64,000 bases of DNA, from positions 4,665,727-4,729,726 of the forward strand of contig CM020619.1 in the NCBI GenBank assembly GCA_009829735.1, written 5' to 3'. This stretch comes from Pyropia yezoensis (Eukaryota; Rhodophyta; Bangiophyceae; Bangiales; Bangiaceae). The stretch's first letter is position 1. Each line of letters opens with the position of its first letter. The translations under genes were made by a program, and so were the position numbers. Below, one piece after another: positions 24,379 to 36,969 of this stretch. Below the pieces are notes generated by a model. The model ran no database searches, had not been told where the DNA came from, and worked only from the letters and a program-made list of their open reading frames with translations.

Positions 24379-24847
24379 ATCTCGCTCCACGACCCTCCGC
24401 CCCGGTCGCTCGCCGGCCCCCTATCCACCGCTATTTGAACTTGCTCGACCAGGTGGGTAGTGATGAGTGAGCTTGTGTTTTTTTTTTTTTAATGTCACAC
24501 ACAGCACTCTCGAGGAGGCGTGGGTGGCGAGCGTGGGCGGCGACCATGGGTTGCGGTGCGGAGGGCGGGGGTTGGCACCGCAAAAGGATGAAGACACTTT
24601 GTGGTGTGTGCGAGGAGCGACTTCTGGACGGGTCGTACTGACTGATGGATTCTTGCCATGAACACATTCCCATTCCTTTCGTTCTCCCCTGCGTCAGGCA
24701 GGCGCAACGAGGGGGGCCAGTCTCCACGTGTACATTGACCACCGGTTCCTGCGTGCTTTGGGCTTGAAAGGCGGAAAGAAACTGACACCATGTCATCGAG
24801 CCAATGCGGATCAAGAATTGCGGCGACCCTCCTCAGAATTGATTTAG
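24379..24847 (+). CDS. Partial: last two exons of an unidentified gene
   Basis: Two exons fit together. Exon A, 24379-24452, follows a pyrimidine-rich acceptor (CTCCTCTACAG) and ends GACCAG before GTGGGT. Exon B, 24698-24847, follows TTCTCCCCTGCGTCAG and ends in TAG. Joined in phase they read PIHRYLNLLDQ, then AGATRGASLHVYIDHRFLRA and KGGKKLTPCHRANADQEL to the stop. Composition is protein-like and unlike the GC-driven ORFs around it. I could not find the upstream exons with confidence or name the family. Confidence 0.35.
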
Positions 24848-24906
24848 TTCAGCCAACCAGGAGAGCAGGTGGCCCGCGAAAATCCTATTGCACAGAAAAC
24901 GCCGTT

Positions 24907-25463
24907 TTAACTAGGCGTGCCCCCCCCCCCCACCCCACTGCGGCGCGCCCGACCACCGCCCGCCCGGTCTTTCGCTCCGCACGTCGCTGGCCGGCGGCGG
25001 CTCCGCGGCCAACGGCGTCGGCCGCGTGGGGGCGACGATAGCGACGGACAGGTCGGGCGCGCAGCAGCAGGTCTGCCCCGCGTCCGCTCCGCCCTCAAGC
25101 TGGTGGCACTCACACGGTTGACCGTGTGGCTGGTGTGAGCGCCCTTGTTAGGGCCATTGAGCGCCTTTGGATGCATGTACGCCGACCCTGCCGACCATAC
25201 AGATTGGGAGTTTTCCATCCAATGGAAAGGAGCTGAACCACGTACGGTGCTGTCCATGTCCATTTGACAGGGCCCCGAGCCACAGGCTCCATTCGTCCAA
25301 CCATGGTCCTGATGAATCGCCAGGCGGGCCTTTTGCTGAGACGCTGTCTTGCGGACCACACTCGTTGCAAGTGGGCGGCGTGTGCCACAGGTCGCTCCAG
25401 GTCATCAAATGTATCAAATGTGAACGTTTGACCAACTTCAAGTCCAGTGGGGAAAAAGCTCAC
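24907..25463 (-). pseudogene. Possible degenerate transposase N-terminal region
   Basis: This is a lower-GC island in which three minus-strand frames overlap, each carrying part of a plausible protein: GLEVGQTFTFDTFDDLER in one, TCNECGPQDS in another, and FHWMENSQSVW with AHTSHTVNR in a third. The order (a vGxxF-sf-dL start, Cys pair, His-rich end) recalls N-terminal regions of MULE/FAR1-type transposases. No frame is open throughout, so I regard it as a decayed fragment. The assignment is tentative. Confidence 0.25.
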
Positions 25464-25529
25464 AGGTCAAGTTGCTGGATCTTCTTGTCGTGTGCCTGCA
25501 CACGACTCCAAGCGGTGAGTTGGCCCCAC

Positions 25530-28405
25530 TGATCTGGCTCAACGCGGCTGCCATCTTACAGTCAGCGGCCCACCACGGGGCCCCCCGTTGTCGTCCCGTC
25601 CAACGAGCGCACAGCAATGGGGGATGGTTTTTTGCCAGACCACACACGCCACCCCAACCACCCTCTCCTCCAGTCTTCACAGCCATGAGCGACCGACGTT
25701 GTGGTCTGCAACAGGATTTTATTGCGACGTCAGCCAGAGCCACTTGTGCATATATACATAGGATATGTAATACATCCCCCACTCAACCAGCATAGCGTTG
25801 ATGCCACCGATCGGCTCGGTGCATGGTTGTGGCCACACACACTCCGCCTCAAACCCCCCCCCCCCCCCCTCTCTTCCCCGTTGTCGAGTCCAAAGTCGTC
25901 CCATCCACAGCACCAGTTTCGCTGCCCAAAATGAGCCACGGCTGTGGCCGGATGGTTGGGGCACGTGCGCTTGAGGGGTTGGCCGTCGTAGGGTGTGCGT
26001 GACACACAACCCCCCCCCCCCCCCCCCCCCCCCCTCTCCCCACACTCCCAAAGCCTAGCAAGAAAGCGGGCAAACAGCAGCCGCGCCGTGCCGCACACAC
26101 ACGGTGCGCAGTCCCACGGTGGCACACACGGGGGGGGGGGTGGGGCCCAAATGAGGAGGAGGGGACGGCGACCGAGCGCCGCCGCAGCCGATCGGTGGCC
26201 TCTGGTCGCTCCCCCCCCCCCCCCCCACCCCCCCCCCCCCTCCCCCCCCCCCCCCCACCGCCTTGGGCTTGTCCACCCTCTCTCCCCGCTCTCGCTCGCT
26301 CGCTCTAGCTTGGTGGTGGTGGTGCTGTTGGCCCCCCCCCCCCCCCCAGCGCGTCCACGCACGCGCGCGCCCCGTGGGGGGGGTGGGTGGGTGGGTGGGT
26401 GTCGACCCTCCGTGCGGGCCACCTGTGTGCGGTGTGGTGACAAGGAGTCGGCAGAGGAGGGGGGGGCGGCGGGGAGCGCAGCGGCAGCGCCGGCGGGGGC
26501 GCCCCCCCCCCCAGCCCCCGCCGGGGGGGTCGGTCGGCGCCACGACGGCACACCACCCCGCCCCTCCCCCTCCCCTTTTCCTAAAAGGGGGGAGAGAGGG
26601 AGAGCCCAGTGGCGCTCTTGACGCCAACACCCCCCCCACCCACCCCACCCCCCACCCACTCCACCCCCCCCCCTCACACTACCGGTCGATCCGTTGGACG
26701 GGCGCCCACCCCACCCACCCACCCCCCCCCCCCCCCCCCCCAAATCCCCAGTCCCTCTTTCCCACACTCAACCCTCTCCCCCCCCCCCCCCCCCCCCGCC
26801 CCCACTGGTGGAGGCGTCCACAGCCCCCCGCCACCCCCCCCACCCACCCACATCCCCCCCTCCCCCCCCCCCAACGTTTGTGAAAAAGTGCCTGGACGCC
26901 CAGTGGGCACCGCCCGTGCCGCTGCCGGTGGGGGCCCCGCGCCACCACCGCCCGGTGGCGCCGCCCGCCCGCCGTCGCCGTCACACCCCCCCCCCCCCCC
27001 CCCAACCCCGCCGCCCGCCGCCCGCCGCCCGCCCGCCGCCCGCCGCCCGCCCGCCGCCGCCGCCGCCACGACGCACCGACCCGCGAGCCCCCCCGCCGCG
27101 CGGAGCGGCCACGGCCACGGTGCGGCCGGCGCGGGGTTGCGCGGCCGCCACGGCCACAGCGCCGGCCACACGCCAGTTGCGGTACGTAGGTAGGTCCCCC
27201 CCACCCCCCCGGGGCGGAGGCAGTTTTCCGCACCCCGCCCCCCCCCCCCCCCCCCCCCTACCTCTGGCCGACAGCGGCGCGAGCGTGGCCTGGTAGGTGT
27301 GTGTGTCTGGGCAGGCTCGCGGTGTGCGGGGGGGGGTTGAGGGAGAGAGGGGGGGAGGGGGGAGGGTGGGAGGGGAGGGGAGGGGAGGGAAGGGGGGACA
27401 CGGCAAAGGACGGACCGCGCCGACGCGGCGGCGGCGCCCACACCCACTGCCACCGCAGCGGCCGGGACGCGCAGACGGACGGCGCCGACGCGGCGCGCGG
27501 GCGTGGCGGCGCGCGGCCGGCGCGGGCGGCAGAGCGGCGGCGGCACACCGTGTGTGACCCAGCCACCCCCCCCCCGGACACAGCCAGCCGCCCAACCACC
27601 CCTCTCCCCCCCCTCCCCCTCCCCCCCCCCCCCCAAGTCCTCGTACTCCCACAACACACACAACACGCTCACGCGTCTGCGGGGGGGGAGGCGCGCGCCC
27701 GCGCCCGCGCCCGCCAGTCCCCCCCCCCCCCCCCCCGTTCCCACCCCCCACCCACCCACACTCTCCTTCCGCCCTCGTGTGCCCCCTCCCCCCCCCCCCC
27801 CCCCCTCCTCCGCCTTCGTCACCCCCCCCACCACCGCCTTTGCCGCGTGTCGTCGTCGGTCGACCCCTCCACCACCACCTCCACCACCCCCACCACCACC
27901 ACCACCAACCACCAACCACCGACACGGCCGCCGACACGCGCGCCGCCCGCTCCCCCCCCCGCGGTGGCCAGCGGCACGCCCGCACGCACGCCGCCGCCGC
28001 CCCCGCAGGAGGGAGGGGGTCCCGGGCGGGGGGGGGGGGGGAGGGGCCCGCCGGCACCTACGCAGCGTGCGCGCGGCGGCAGCGGCGGGCCCCCGGCGCC
28101 CCAGCGCCGTGCGCCCCTCCCCCCCCCCCCCCCCCCCCCCCCCCGCTCGTTGCGTGCTCACAGACGCCAGCGGCGGCTGTCGCCCCTACTCCCCCCCCCC
28201 CCCCCCCCCTTCCCCCACCTGCCACACACCTTCCTCCTCCCCCCCCCCCCCCACCCCCCCTCCTCCTCCCCTCCCCGCCGACCTGTTTGCCGCCCAACCC
28301 CCCCCCCCCCCCCCCCCCCCCCCCGCCCCTCCTCAGACTGCTTGCCCGCCCACCCCGCGACCATCTGCCTCCCCCGCCCGCGGCGTCCTCCACCCACCAC
28401 CCGCG

Positions 28406-28446
<41 letters not shown>

Positions 28447-29589
28447 TGCCGCCGCCGCGGTCGCTGCTGCCGCTGCTGCTGCCGCTGCTGCCGCTCTGCC
28501 GTAGTGCGCTCTAGCCGACGCTGCCGCTGCCCGCTGCCGCGCTGCGCCTGCGGGGTGGCGGCTGCCGGGCCGCCGCGGGGAGGGAGGGGGGGTTGACGGC
28601 GGGTTGACGGGGGGCGCCGGTGAGGGGGGGGGGGGGGGGTGGGGGGTGGCGCGGCCGGGGCACACTCCCTCCACACGCCGCAGGGTTGGTGGGCGTGCGC
28701 GTTGGGGGGGAGGGGGGGGCGCACACGCCCGCCCGACGCGCCGCGGCGCCGCGAGCCGTCGGCCCCCGCCGCGGGGTGCCAGCGCGTGCGGGGGTGGCCG
28801 CCGCGCGCGCGCGCGCGGTCGACGGGCTGCTGCCGCTCGTCGCGCCGCCTACCCCCCTACCCCCCTACCGCCCTACCCCCCTACCCCCCTACCCCCCCCC
28901 CCCTGCGGCGGTACCCTGTCCCTGCCCCCCACCCCGCAACCCCCCCCCCCCCCGCCACCGGCGGGCCCCCCCCGCGGCCACGCCGCCAGACGCACCGTCC
29001 CCGCGGGCGGCGGTCGCCGCGCGGCGTCGTCGCTCGCCGCCGCTGCCGTCGAGCCCCTGCCACCGCCGTTGCGTGGCGTTTCCCCCCCCCCCCACCGCCA
29101 CCGCCGCCGCTGCTGTCACCGCCCCCCCCGCTGTCACCGCCCCCCGCTGTCACCGCCGCCGCTGTCGCCGCCGCCGCTGTTACCGCCGCCGTCGGCGGCC
29201 GCGGCCGCTGCCGTCGCCGTTGCCGTTGCCGTTGCCGTTGTCGCTGCCGCCGCCGCCGGTGGCGGGGGCCATGGCGGTGGCGCCCCCCCCGGTGGTGGCG
29301 CGCCCCCCGCCGGCTCCCCCCCCACCCCCCTACGCCGCCGCGCCGCCGGCGGCCGTCCCACGGCCGCCGTCGCCCCCCGCGGGGTATGGACCGCCGCCGG
29401 TGGGAGGGGGGGGGTGGCGGCGGCCGTGGCGGCCGCAGCGGCGGCAGCTGCAGCGGCGACGGCAGCGGCGGGGGGGGGGGCGGTGCCGGTACCGAGGCCG
29501 GGACCACCCCCGGGGGGGGGGGAGGGGGGGGGGGGTGGCCGCCGTTGGGGGGATGGCCGTGGGCGTGGGGGGGGGGGGGGGGGGGGGGG
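25530..29589. other. Homopolymer-rich intergenic DNA
   Basis: This holds some of the longest C-runs in the window (for example 26010-26034, 26725-26741, 27241-27259, 28122-28144, 28301-28324), then G-runs (27331-27400, 28625-28640). Triplet GCC tracts lie at 28410-28450. Very long ORFs exist on both strands but encode only Pro, Arg, Gly or Ala tracts. No gene is supported, except that Pro-rich N-terminal coding sequence of the PP4R1-like gene may begin near 29270. Confidence 0.5.
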
Positions 29590-32500
29590 ATGCCCCCGGT
29601 CATGCCCATGGAACACCCGTTGCCGCCCATGTTTGTACGTTGTTCGTTGTCGCACCGCTTTCATGTCTGTTGTGTGTGGAGTTTTTTTTTTTTTGTGGGG
29701 GAAGGCGAGTGCGGGGGGGGTGGGGGGGGGGTGGTGGTGTGAGCGCGTGGGGGCGCGCGCGCGTGTGCGGGTGGGGTGCTGCGGGTGGTACCGCGGCCCC
29801 TGCTCTCGCCGCCGTTGCGGGAGCGTGGAAGAGCAGAGCGGATGGGGCTTTTGGGGGGGAGGGAGGGGTGATGGATGTGGCCGTGCGGGGGCGCGTCGGC
29901 GGCGGTGGGCGGCGCGGCTGTAGGGGGGTGCGGGGGGCGGCGGGCGGTGGCTGCGGCCGCCCTCCCCGCCGGGGCCGCCGCACGCCGGCAGCCGGGGGTG
30001 GGGCTGCGACGGCCACCGCGGGCGGCGGGGCCCCCACGCCGGCCGTTGCGGCCCCGCTGCGGGCCCCGCGCCCGTGGGTCTGCGCCGCCGCCGCCGGGTG
30101 CGAGGGTGGGGCGAGGGCGGCCCGGCGGCGGGGGGAGGGCGGGCCCCGCCCGGTAGACGCCTGCCGCCCTGGGGCGCGGCTTGTCCCGCCGCTCCGTCTC
30201 TGGGCCGTGGGGGATGGGCCCCCGGAGAGTGCGCGGGGGGGGGGGGGTGTGGGCAGGCGCTCCTGCTCGCCGCGCGCGCCCCCCCACGGCTGGGACGGCA
30301 GGTGCCTGTGGGCCGTGGTCGGCCGGCGTGGGGGGGGGGCGGTATGGGCGGCCGCGCGCTGGGCGCTGCCCTCGCCGCACCCACCTTGCCCGGGGGGGGG
30401 TTGGCTGTGGTGCCCGCGCGGCCTGCTGTGTGTCCCGCCGGGGTGCTGGGCGGGTAGGGGGCCCCCGTCTGGTGCGACGGCGTCTGCGGCTTGGGGTGCT
30501 TGTGCCCCAACCGTGCGCTCTGGCGCTTCTCCCACCCGTCGCTGCCTTTTTTTTTTTTGTGGCGGGAGGGATTGTTTTTTGTCCGCATGGCAACCTAACA
30601 CGCTCTATTGCTTGCGTTCTTGCTCTTTTGTGCCTGACTGCCTTGTGCCGTCTACTCTTTGCTCTCTCTCTCGCTCTGTCTCTCTCTCGTCCTTTGTCCG
30701 TCCTATGTCCGCGCACCTGCGTATCTCCATGACTGCAGGATGATGACGGGGCAGAGCTGGGTGAGCTGGCCGGCATGGACGCCATCTATTCCGTCCAAAA
30801 AATGGCCGACGTGCTCGAGGCGGGCCCCGACACGGAGCGGGACTTTATCCTTTTTGAGCTGCAGCAGCTGCTCACCCACTGCCGCGGCGACACGCTCCGT
30901 ATCCTCGTGCCGGTCCTCTGCGCGGTGGTCCCGTCATGGACGCCCGAGCTGCAGATCAAGGCAGCGCAGCGGCTTTTGGACGTGGCGGCGCTGCCGCTCG
31001 AGGCGGGGCTCGCTTCCCAAATGGCCCTTGCCGCCCTGCAGGTGGTCGATGGGGCGCTCGCCGCGGGAGGGGTGCCGCCCGGTGCGCCCGGCGCAGCGGC
31101 CGTGGCGGCCGCCGCAACGGTGGGCGGTGCGTCCGCCCCCCCCCCCGCCGGGCGGGAGGACGTTGAGGACCTGCTCGCCCTTTGGGGCACCGTCCTCGTC
31201 GACGTGCTGCCGTCAGTCACGTGGGGCGACGGCGCCCTGCCCCGTCTCATTGAGCGGGTCGACACCCACACCGTGTCGGTCGCGTACGAGGCGCGCAAGC
31301 TGGCCGCACGGGTGCTGGGCGCCCTCGCGGGCTGCATCCCCCCGCCCGCCGTGGAGACCACCCTCCTCCCCCGAGCGGTGCGGCTCGCCTCGGACGCGCA
31401 CGTCGAGGTGCGTGGCACCGTCACAGAGTCGCTGGCGTTTATCGGTGCCGTCCTTCCCGGGCCCGTCGTGGAGGCGCGCGTGTGGCCGCTACTGGCGCGA
31501 CAGCTGGATGGGGGCGGGCCGACGGGCCGCGGGGAGGAGGATGTCCGCATCCGTGCGACGTCGGTCCGCACGCTCGCGCACGTGGTCGCCGCGCACCAGG
31601 CGCGGGGGGATGGCGCCGACGGGGGGTATGCGGGCGCGTCGGCGTCCACCCTGGGCACGAGCAGCCACGGGGGCGGCAGCAGCGGCACGACCACGTCGCG
31701 GCTGTTTGGGGAGCTCCTGCCACCCGTCTTTTCCCGCTTGTGCGCCTTCACCCGTCGTTTTGCGGCCGAGGACCTCCGTCTGGTCGACGATGACACGTAC
31801 CTCATGCTGGAGGTGGTGTCCCAGGTCTATGGGCAACTGCTCTACGCGCTCCCAGCCGCGTCGCGGCGGTCGGTGCGCAAGGACGCGTATAAGGCGTTTC
31901 TTGGCATGGCCACGTGCAACGGCCCGCTGGTGCGGCGCAATTCGGCCTACAACCTGCCGGGTGTGGCGGTTGCGCTTGGCGACCGCCTCGCGCCGGAGCT
32001 GTCGGGCCTTGCCGAGTACCTGTCCAAGGACACGGACGAGGAGGTGCGGTGGATGCTCGCGGGCGGGCTCCACGAGACCACCGCCCGGTTGGTGGCCAAA
32101 GGCGACTGGGATCGTCTTTTTGCCGCCGCCTGCGCGCTGCTAGCGGATGAAAACGCGGCGATCCGCACGCACGCGCTCGCGCACCTGCCCGGAACCGTGG
32201 CGGCACTAGGGGGGGGGGGGTACGGTTTGGCAGCGGCGGCGGGGGGGGGGGGCACCGCCTGTCCGTGAGCGGTTGGGGAGGAGGCGCATCGGCTGCCGCG
32301 GCGGCCGCAGCCGCTGCCGCTGCTGCTGCAGCAGCAGCAGCGGCTGGGGCCACCCCACCACACTCTTCGGCGACGGCCGCTTCGGGCAGCACTGGCTCGT
32401 CGTTGGACGCACCAGCGCCTATCGTGATCGGGACGCCGACGCCCAAGCTGGCGCCCCTCTTTTCCCGCCTCGCCATCCATGCTGATGGTGAGTGGCGAAC

Positions 32501-35500
32501 GCAGCGGTTGCTGGCGACCCAACTGGAAGCCACCGCCTCGTTTATGCCCCCCGACACGCTCCGTGACTCGGTGCTGCCATTGCTCTATCAGCTGATGGAG
32601 CAGGGGGCCCCGCTAGTACGTTCGTCGGCGATGCGCTCCATCGTCACGGCGGTGAGGACGCTGCCGACCCCCTCCCTCCGCGATGGGGCCATTGTCCGTT
32701 ACTGGGCGCGTGCTGCCGAGGGCCCCTTTTGGATGCGCCTGGCCCTCCTCGACGGCGGCGTTGCGGCCTTGTCCGTCTTTTCCCGCCGCCGGCATGCGGC
32801 GCTCTTTGCGCCAACCATGCTGACGTTGGCGGGGGACGGGGTGGCCAATGTGCGTATTCGTCTGGCGGGGGTGCTCCCGTCGCTGGCCCCGGGCTGCGAG
32901 AGCCTCCAACTCTTCAGTTCTGCAGTTGCGCGCTTGCGGGCCGACCCCGACGTGGACGTGAGAGGAGCCATGGCCGGCTACGACGCCGCTGCCGCGGCGG
33001 CGTCGGCTGCCGCTGCCGCGGCCGCCGGCGTGGATGCCGCCCGCGCACGCGCCGAAGATGAGCTGTGGGGAGGGCGGGACGGCAAGCGCCCCGCCCGCAA
33101 GGCGGGGGGTGGCCGCACCTCTCGGGCCGCGCGGCGAGGTCTCGAGGAGAGCTCCCGCCTGCTCGCGTTGCTCTCGTCGAGCAGCGTCGGGAACAGCAGC
33201 GCGGGCACGTCGCTCCCCCCGGGCGGGAGCTCAGAGACGTCTGGGGGAGCGGAAGAGGATGACCTTGGCACAGACGAAAGGACGTCACGTAGCAGCCGCC
33301 GGGGGGGCGCTGCTAGTGGCGATGCCGGTGGCGGCGGGGGTGGCGGCGGCGCTGGTGGCGGCGGCAGTGGGGGTGGTGGTCCCGGCACGACGACCAGCCG
33401 CATTAGCGGTGATGGCCACAGCGTCGGCTCGGTGCCCCGCAGCCGCTCTTTCACCAACATGGTTAGTGGCCTGTTGCCCCGTCACAAGCGGTCATCGATG
33501 GGCGGTGCCAACGGTGCTGCTGGCGGCAAGACGTACATTGACGACGAGGTGCCATCGCCGGCGGCGGTGGCGACTCAGCTGGCCGCGCCCGGGCCAGGGC
33601 CGGGGTCCACCAACGGCGCCGCCACCGCGGCGGGGCTGCCAGCGGCGGCGGCGTCTGCGCCGGCCGCCCCGGTGGCCACCGCCACTGCGCTGCCGGGCAC
33701 GCCGCCGCCAATGCCGTCGGGCGCGCCGCCCGCGTCGCCCGTGACGCCGCCCGCGGCGGGCTCGCCGGCGCGGGCGGCACCTGCCCCGCCAGCGGCACTG
33801 CAGCTGCTGCCGCCGGTTGGGCCTGGCGCCGTGTCGACGGCGGCGGTGCCGGCAATGGCCGCCGGACCGGTGGCCTCGGCGGCCCCCGCGCCGGTGGCGC
33901 AGGCCGAGGCGCCGGCGGCGGGCGTTCCCCACCCCATGACGCGTACGCGCTCCCAGGTGCGTGCGTCCGAGGCGGCCACCGACGCGGTCGTGGCGGCGGT
34001 GGTAGCGGGGGGCGGCGCGCCACCGCGGCCACCCACCCCCCCGGCGGGTGGTGGCGGTGCCGGTGTCGGTGCCGGTGCTGGCACTGGGCGCGTTGCCGCG
34101 GCGGTCGCCGCCCTTGGCACCCTCGCCGCCGCACCAGCGCCGGCCTCTGCGGCACGGCCGTCTCGGCCCGCGCCGGGGGCGGCGGCCGACGCCGCACCGG
34201 CGGTAGCGGCGCCTGTCAAGCGGGTCAAGCGGAAGAAGAAGGGGGCGCCTGGCAGCAAGTCGGCCAGCAGCCGGTCATCGGCAGGGGGGACGGCGGCAGC
34301 GGCCAAGGCGTCTGCGGCGGCGTCCGCGGCGGCGGCGCCCGCCGGTCGGGGCAATGGGGTGGCCAATGGGGTGGCCCCGCCGTCAGCGGCGGCGGCGCCC
34401 GCCGCGGCGCCTCTGCCACCTCCCCCACCGCCACCACCGCCACCGCCACCATCGTTGGCCGCCGATGAGAATGACGCGGGCGGCAGGGGCGGCGTGGGGG
34501 GCGCCGCGGCCGCCGTGGCGGCCGCCGCTGCTCCCGCGACGGTGACGGTTGTCAAGGCCGCCAAGGCGCCGTCGGCGGCGCGGCCGTCGGGGCGGCGACC
34601 GCGACCGCCGCCGCTGCCGCCCGGCAGCGGTGGTGACGGTGGCGCACCGACGCCCGGAGGGCCGGCGCCTGCGGCGCGGGCGGCAGTGGTGGTGACGACG
34701 GCGCCGGCGCCGGCAGTGACGGCGGCGCCAGCAGCGCCGGCGCCTCCCGCCACCGCGGCGGCAGCGCCGGCACGCAAGCGCGTCCGCCAGCTGCGGTCGT
34801 CGTCTGCGGCAGCCGCGGCCGGCTCTGGCGGTGCGCCTGCCGCCGCCCCCGCTGCCCCGGCTGTCCGTGGGCGGCAGCGGCCGCCATCGCCACCGCAGGC
34901 AGCCGAGACGCCCCTGACGGCCGGCGTGACGGCCGGTGGCGCCTGGCCACACCCTCCACGACAGGCGTCGGCCTCTGCTTCCCGCGGGGGGGAGCCCACT
35001 TCCCCCGCGGCGCCACCTCCGCCGCCGGTGGTGCCGCACCCGCCGACACGGCGAGCGGCGCCATCCTCGCCCTCCCCCACGGCACCGCCGCCGCCTGCGG
35101 TGGCGGCGCCCCCCCCCCCTCCAGCCCCACCCCCACCGGCGGCGGCGGCCCCCACGGGTGCTACCCACCCGCACCCTCCCCCCACGGCCGCCCCCCCCGC
35201 CCCGCGGCCGCGGACGCCGGCGTCGACGCCCGTGACGCGACGGCCACCGCACCCCGCCCCCGGCGTGCTGCCGCCGCGGTCCCCGTCGGCTATGGACGCC
35301 CGCCCAGGGGGCGTGACAGGGGGGCTCGGCGCCGGTACCGGCGCCGGCCCCGCCGCCGGTGCCCCCGCCGCGGCCACCATTCTCCCCCCGCGGTCCGCGT
35401 CGGCGGTGGTGGTGGGCGGCGGCGGCGGCGGCGGCGGCGCCTCCCCGCGACCGGCAGTCCCTGTCTTTCGGGGCTCCGCCCCCTGGGCGCGCGCGAGCAT

Positions 35501-35768
35501 TGGCGGCGGCGTTGTCATCCCCGCCGCTGCGTCGGGGGTGGGCCTCACTGGGGAGATGCCGACGCTGCCGCCCGCCGTGGCGGGCGGCGGTGGCGGCGGC
35601 GGTACCGCCAATGGCGCCGCGGCGGTGGCCGCGGCGGTGGCCGCCGCCGCTGCTGCGCCGGGCAGCCGGCCAGGATCGACTGGACGGTCCAAGGCGAGCG
35701 ATGGGAGTGGTGGTGGTCGCCGCGGCGGCGGCGGCGGTGGGGATGGTGGCGGCGGCGGTGGCGGCGGC

Positions 35769-35800
<32 letters not shown>

Positions 35801-35987
35801 TGGTGGTGGCGGTGGCGGCGGCGTTGGGGGAGGAGGGGGAGATGGCGGTGGTGGCGGCGGCGGCGGCCGCCGCAAGGGCGGCCGCGGCAGCGCCAAAAGC
35901 GACACTGGGAGCACCAAGCACGGGGGCGGCGGGGGGGGGTTTGCCCGCGTTCTTGGGGCGTTTCGAAAGCGGCCCGCCCGCGAGTAG
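29590..35987 (+). CDS. PP4R1-like HEAT-repeat regulatory subunit of protein phosphatase 4
   Basis: PP4R1 proteins are HEAT-repeat scaffolds that target the catalytic subunit PP4C. Exon 1 ends at 29634 (MPPVMPMEH ... PMF) before donor GTACGT. A 1104-base intron ends in a long pyrimidine tract and TGCAG, and exon 2 starts at 30739 (DDDGAELGEL). HEAT helices follow, including DERDFILFEL-like, YEARKLAARVLGALAG and RRNSAYNLPGVAVALG. The last matches the AYSLPGVALTLG block of animal PP4R1, and EVRWMLAGGLHE matches its following repeat. The frame then changes near 32209-32330 (a G12 run, then G12 and a CAG-rich stretch). Repeats resume with GEWRTQRLLATQLE and NVRIRLAGVLPSLAPG to about 33000. A disordered Ala/Pro/Gly/Ser tail of nearly 1000 residues ends at 35987. 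Total is roughly 1700 residues (human about 950). The exact start of exon 1 is uncertain. Confidence 0.85.
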
Positions 35988-36044
35988 GGCGCGGCGTCCC
36001 TGCGCGGCGGGCGGCGCGGCGCGGGACGGGACGGGGGACGGAGC

Positions 36045-36130
36045 GAGGCGAGGCTGGGCTGGGCTGGATATGGACTAGACTGGGCTCGGCTCGGCTCGGC
36101 TGGGCTCGGCTCGGCTGCGCTGGGCTGGGT
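36045..36130. repeat. GGCTC/GGCTG pentamer array
   Basis: About 17 copies of a five-base unit, mostly GGCTC or GGCTG, with a few interruptions, lie just past the stop codon of the PP4R1-like gene. Confidence 0.85.
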
Positions 36131-36906
36131 GGGGGAGAGTGGAGGGGGAGAGGGTGGGGGAGGGGAGGGGTCTTACTCGCTGGCGCTCGCGCCCGTCGCT
36201 GTCCCGTCATGTGTCTCTTTTTTTTTCTTGTGCACCGCCGCTCCGTTCCCCGTCCCCCGTTGCCGCCGCGCCGTCACCATTGTGCGGGAGACCCCTGGGC
36301 GCACGACGCTGGGTTCCCCAGCGACAGTGCCACAAAGGGGGTGCGCCGGTGTCTTGGCGCCTGTGTCTTGGCGCCGCCACCGCCTGGGCGCCCCGACAGA
36401 GGGGGCGCGGGCACTTCAGTGGAGGCAGCCTACAGCCCCGCGCCCCCGCTCCCCCGCCACACCCGCCGCACCGAAACAGGTTGCCCTCTCCTCACCTGCC
36501 CTCCCCTCGAAGTGGCGCCTCGCCCCCCCCCCGCCCCACCAGCCTCTCCCCTCGCCCCTTCAGTCACTACGCCAACCCGCCCCCGCACCGAGCGGAACAC
36601 GTAACAAGGCGCGGCCGCTGCCGCGGTGCGGGAGGAGCACAGTGACCGCCACCGTGACGTGCCGCGGGCGGGGTGGCGCGGCGTCGCCGCAGGCCGCCAG
36701 TGTACCAGGCAGGAACAGGCGGAAGGGATAGCAAGGTGGGGGGGGGGTTGAGGGGGGCGCTGCAGGCGCCACCCCCCCGTTGGCCACCGTGCCGCCCCAC
36801 CCCCCCACCCGCGCCCCCCCACCGCCGCGGACCCAAAACCCAAACGACAACACCCGCCACCCGCCGCCGCCCTGGCAGACTGACACGCACAAGCTTTGCA
36901 GCCGCC

Positions 36907-36919
36907 GGGCGCCTGCCGC

Positions 36920-36968
<49 letters not shown>

Positions 36969-36969
36969 A
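36907..36969. repeat. (GCC)n triplet microsatellite
   Basis: About 20 almost perfect GCC units in non-coding DNA between two convergent genes. Similar tracts occur at 11562-11605, 28410-28450 and 50413-50470, and as coding poly-Gly at 45421-45495. Confidence 0.9.

Noticed and set aside
24698-24847. Similarity of the VYIDHRFL/KKLTPCHRA exon to Stealth/GNPTAB phosphotransferases
   Set aside because: The match is only a few residues and lacks the conserved HxPH and DDE-type blocks of that family.
25730-28161. Very long ORFs on both strands (over 300 codons)
   Set aside because: They consist of Pro, Gly, Arg and Ala homopolymers without any recognisable motif, and lie over long C- and G-runs.
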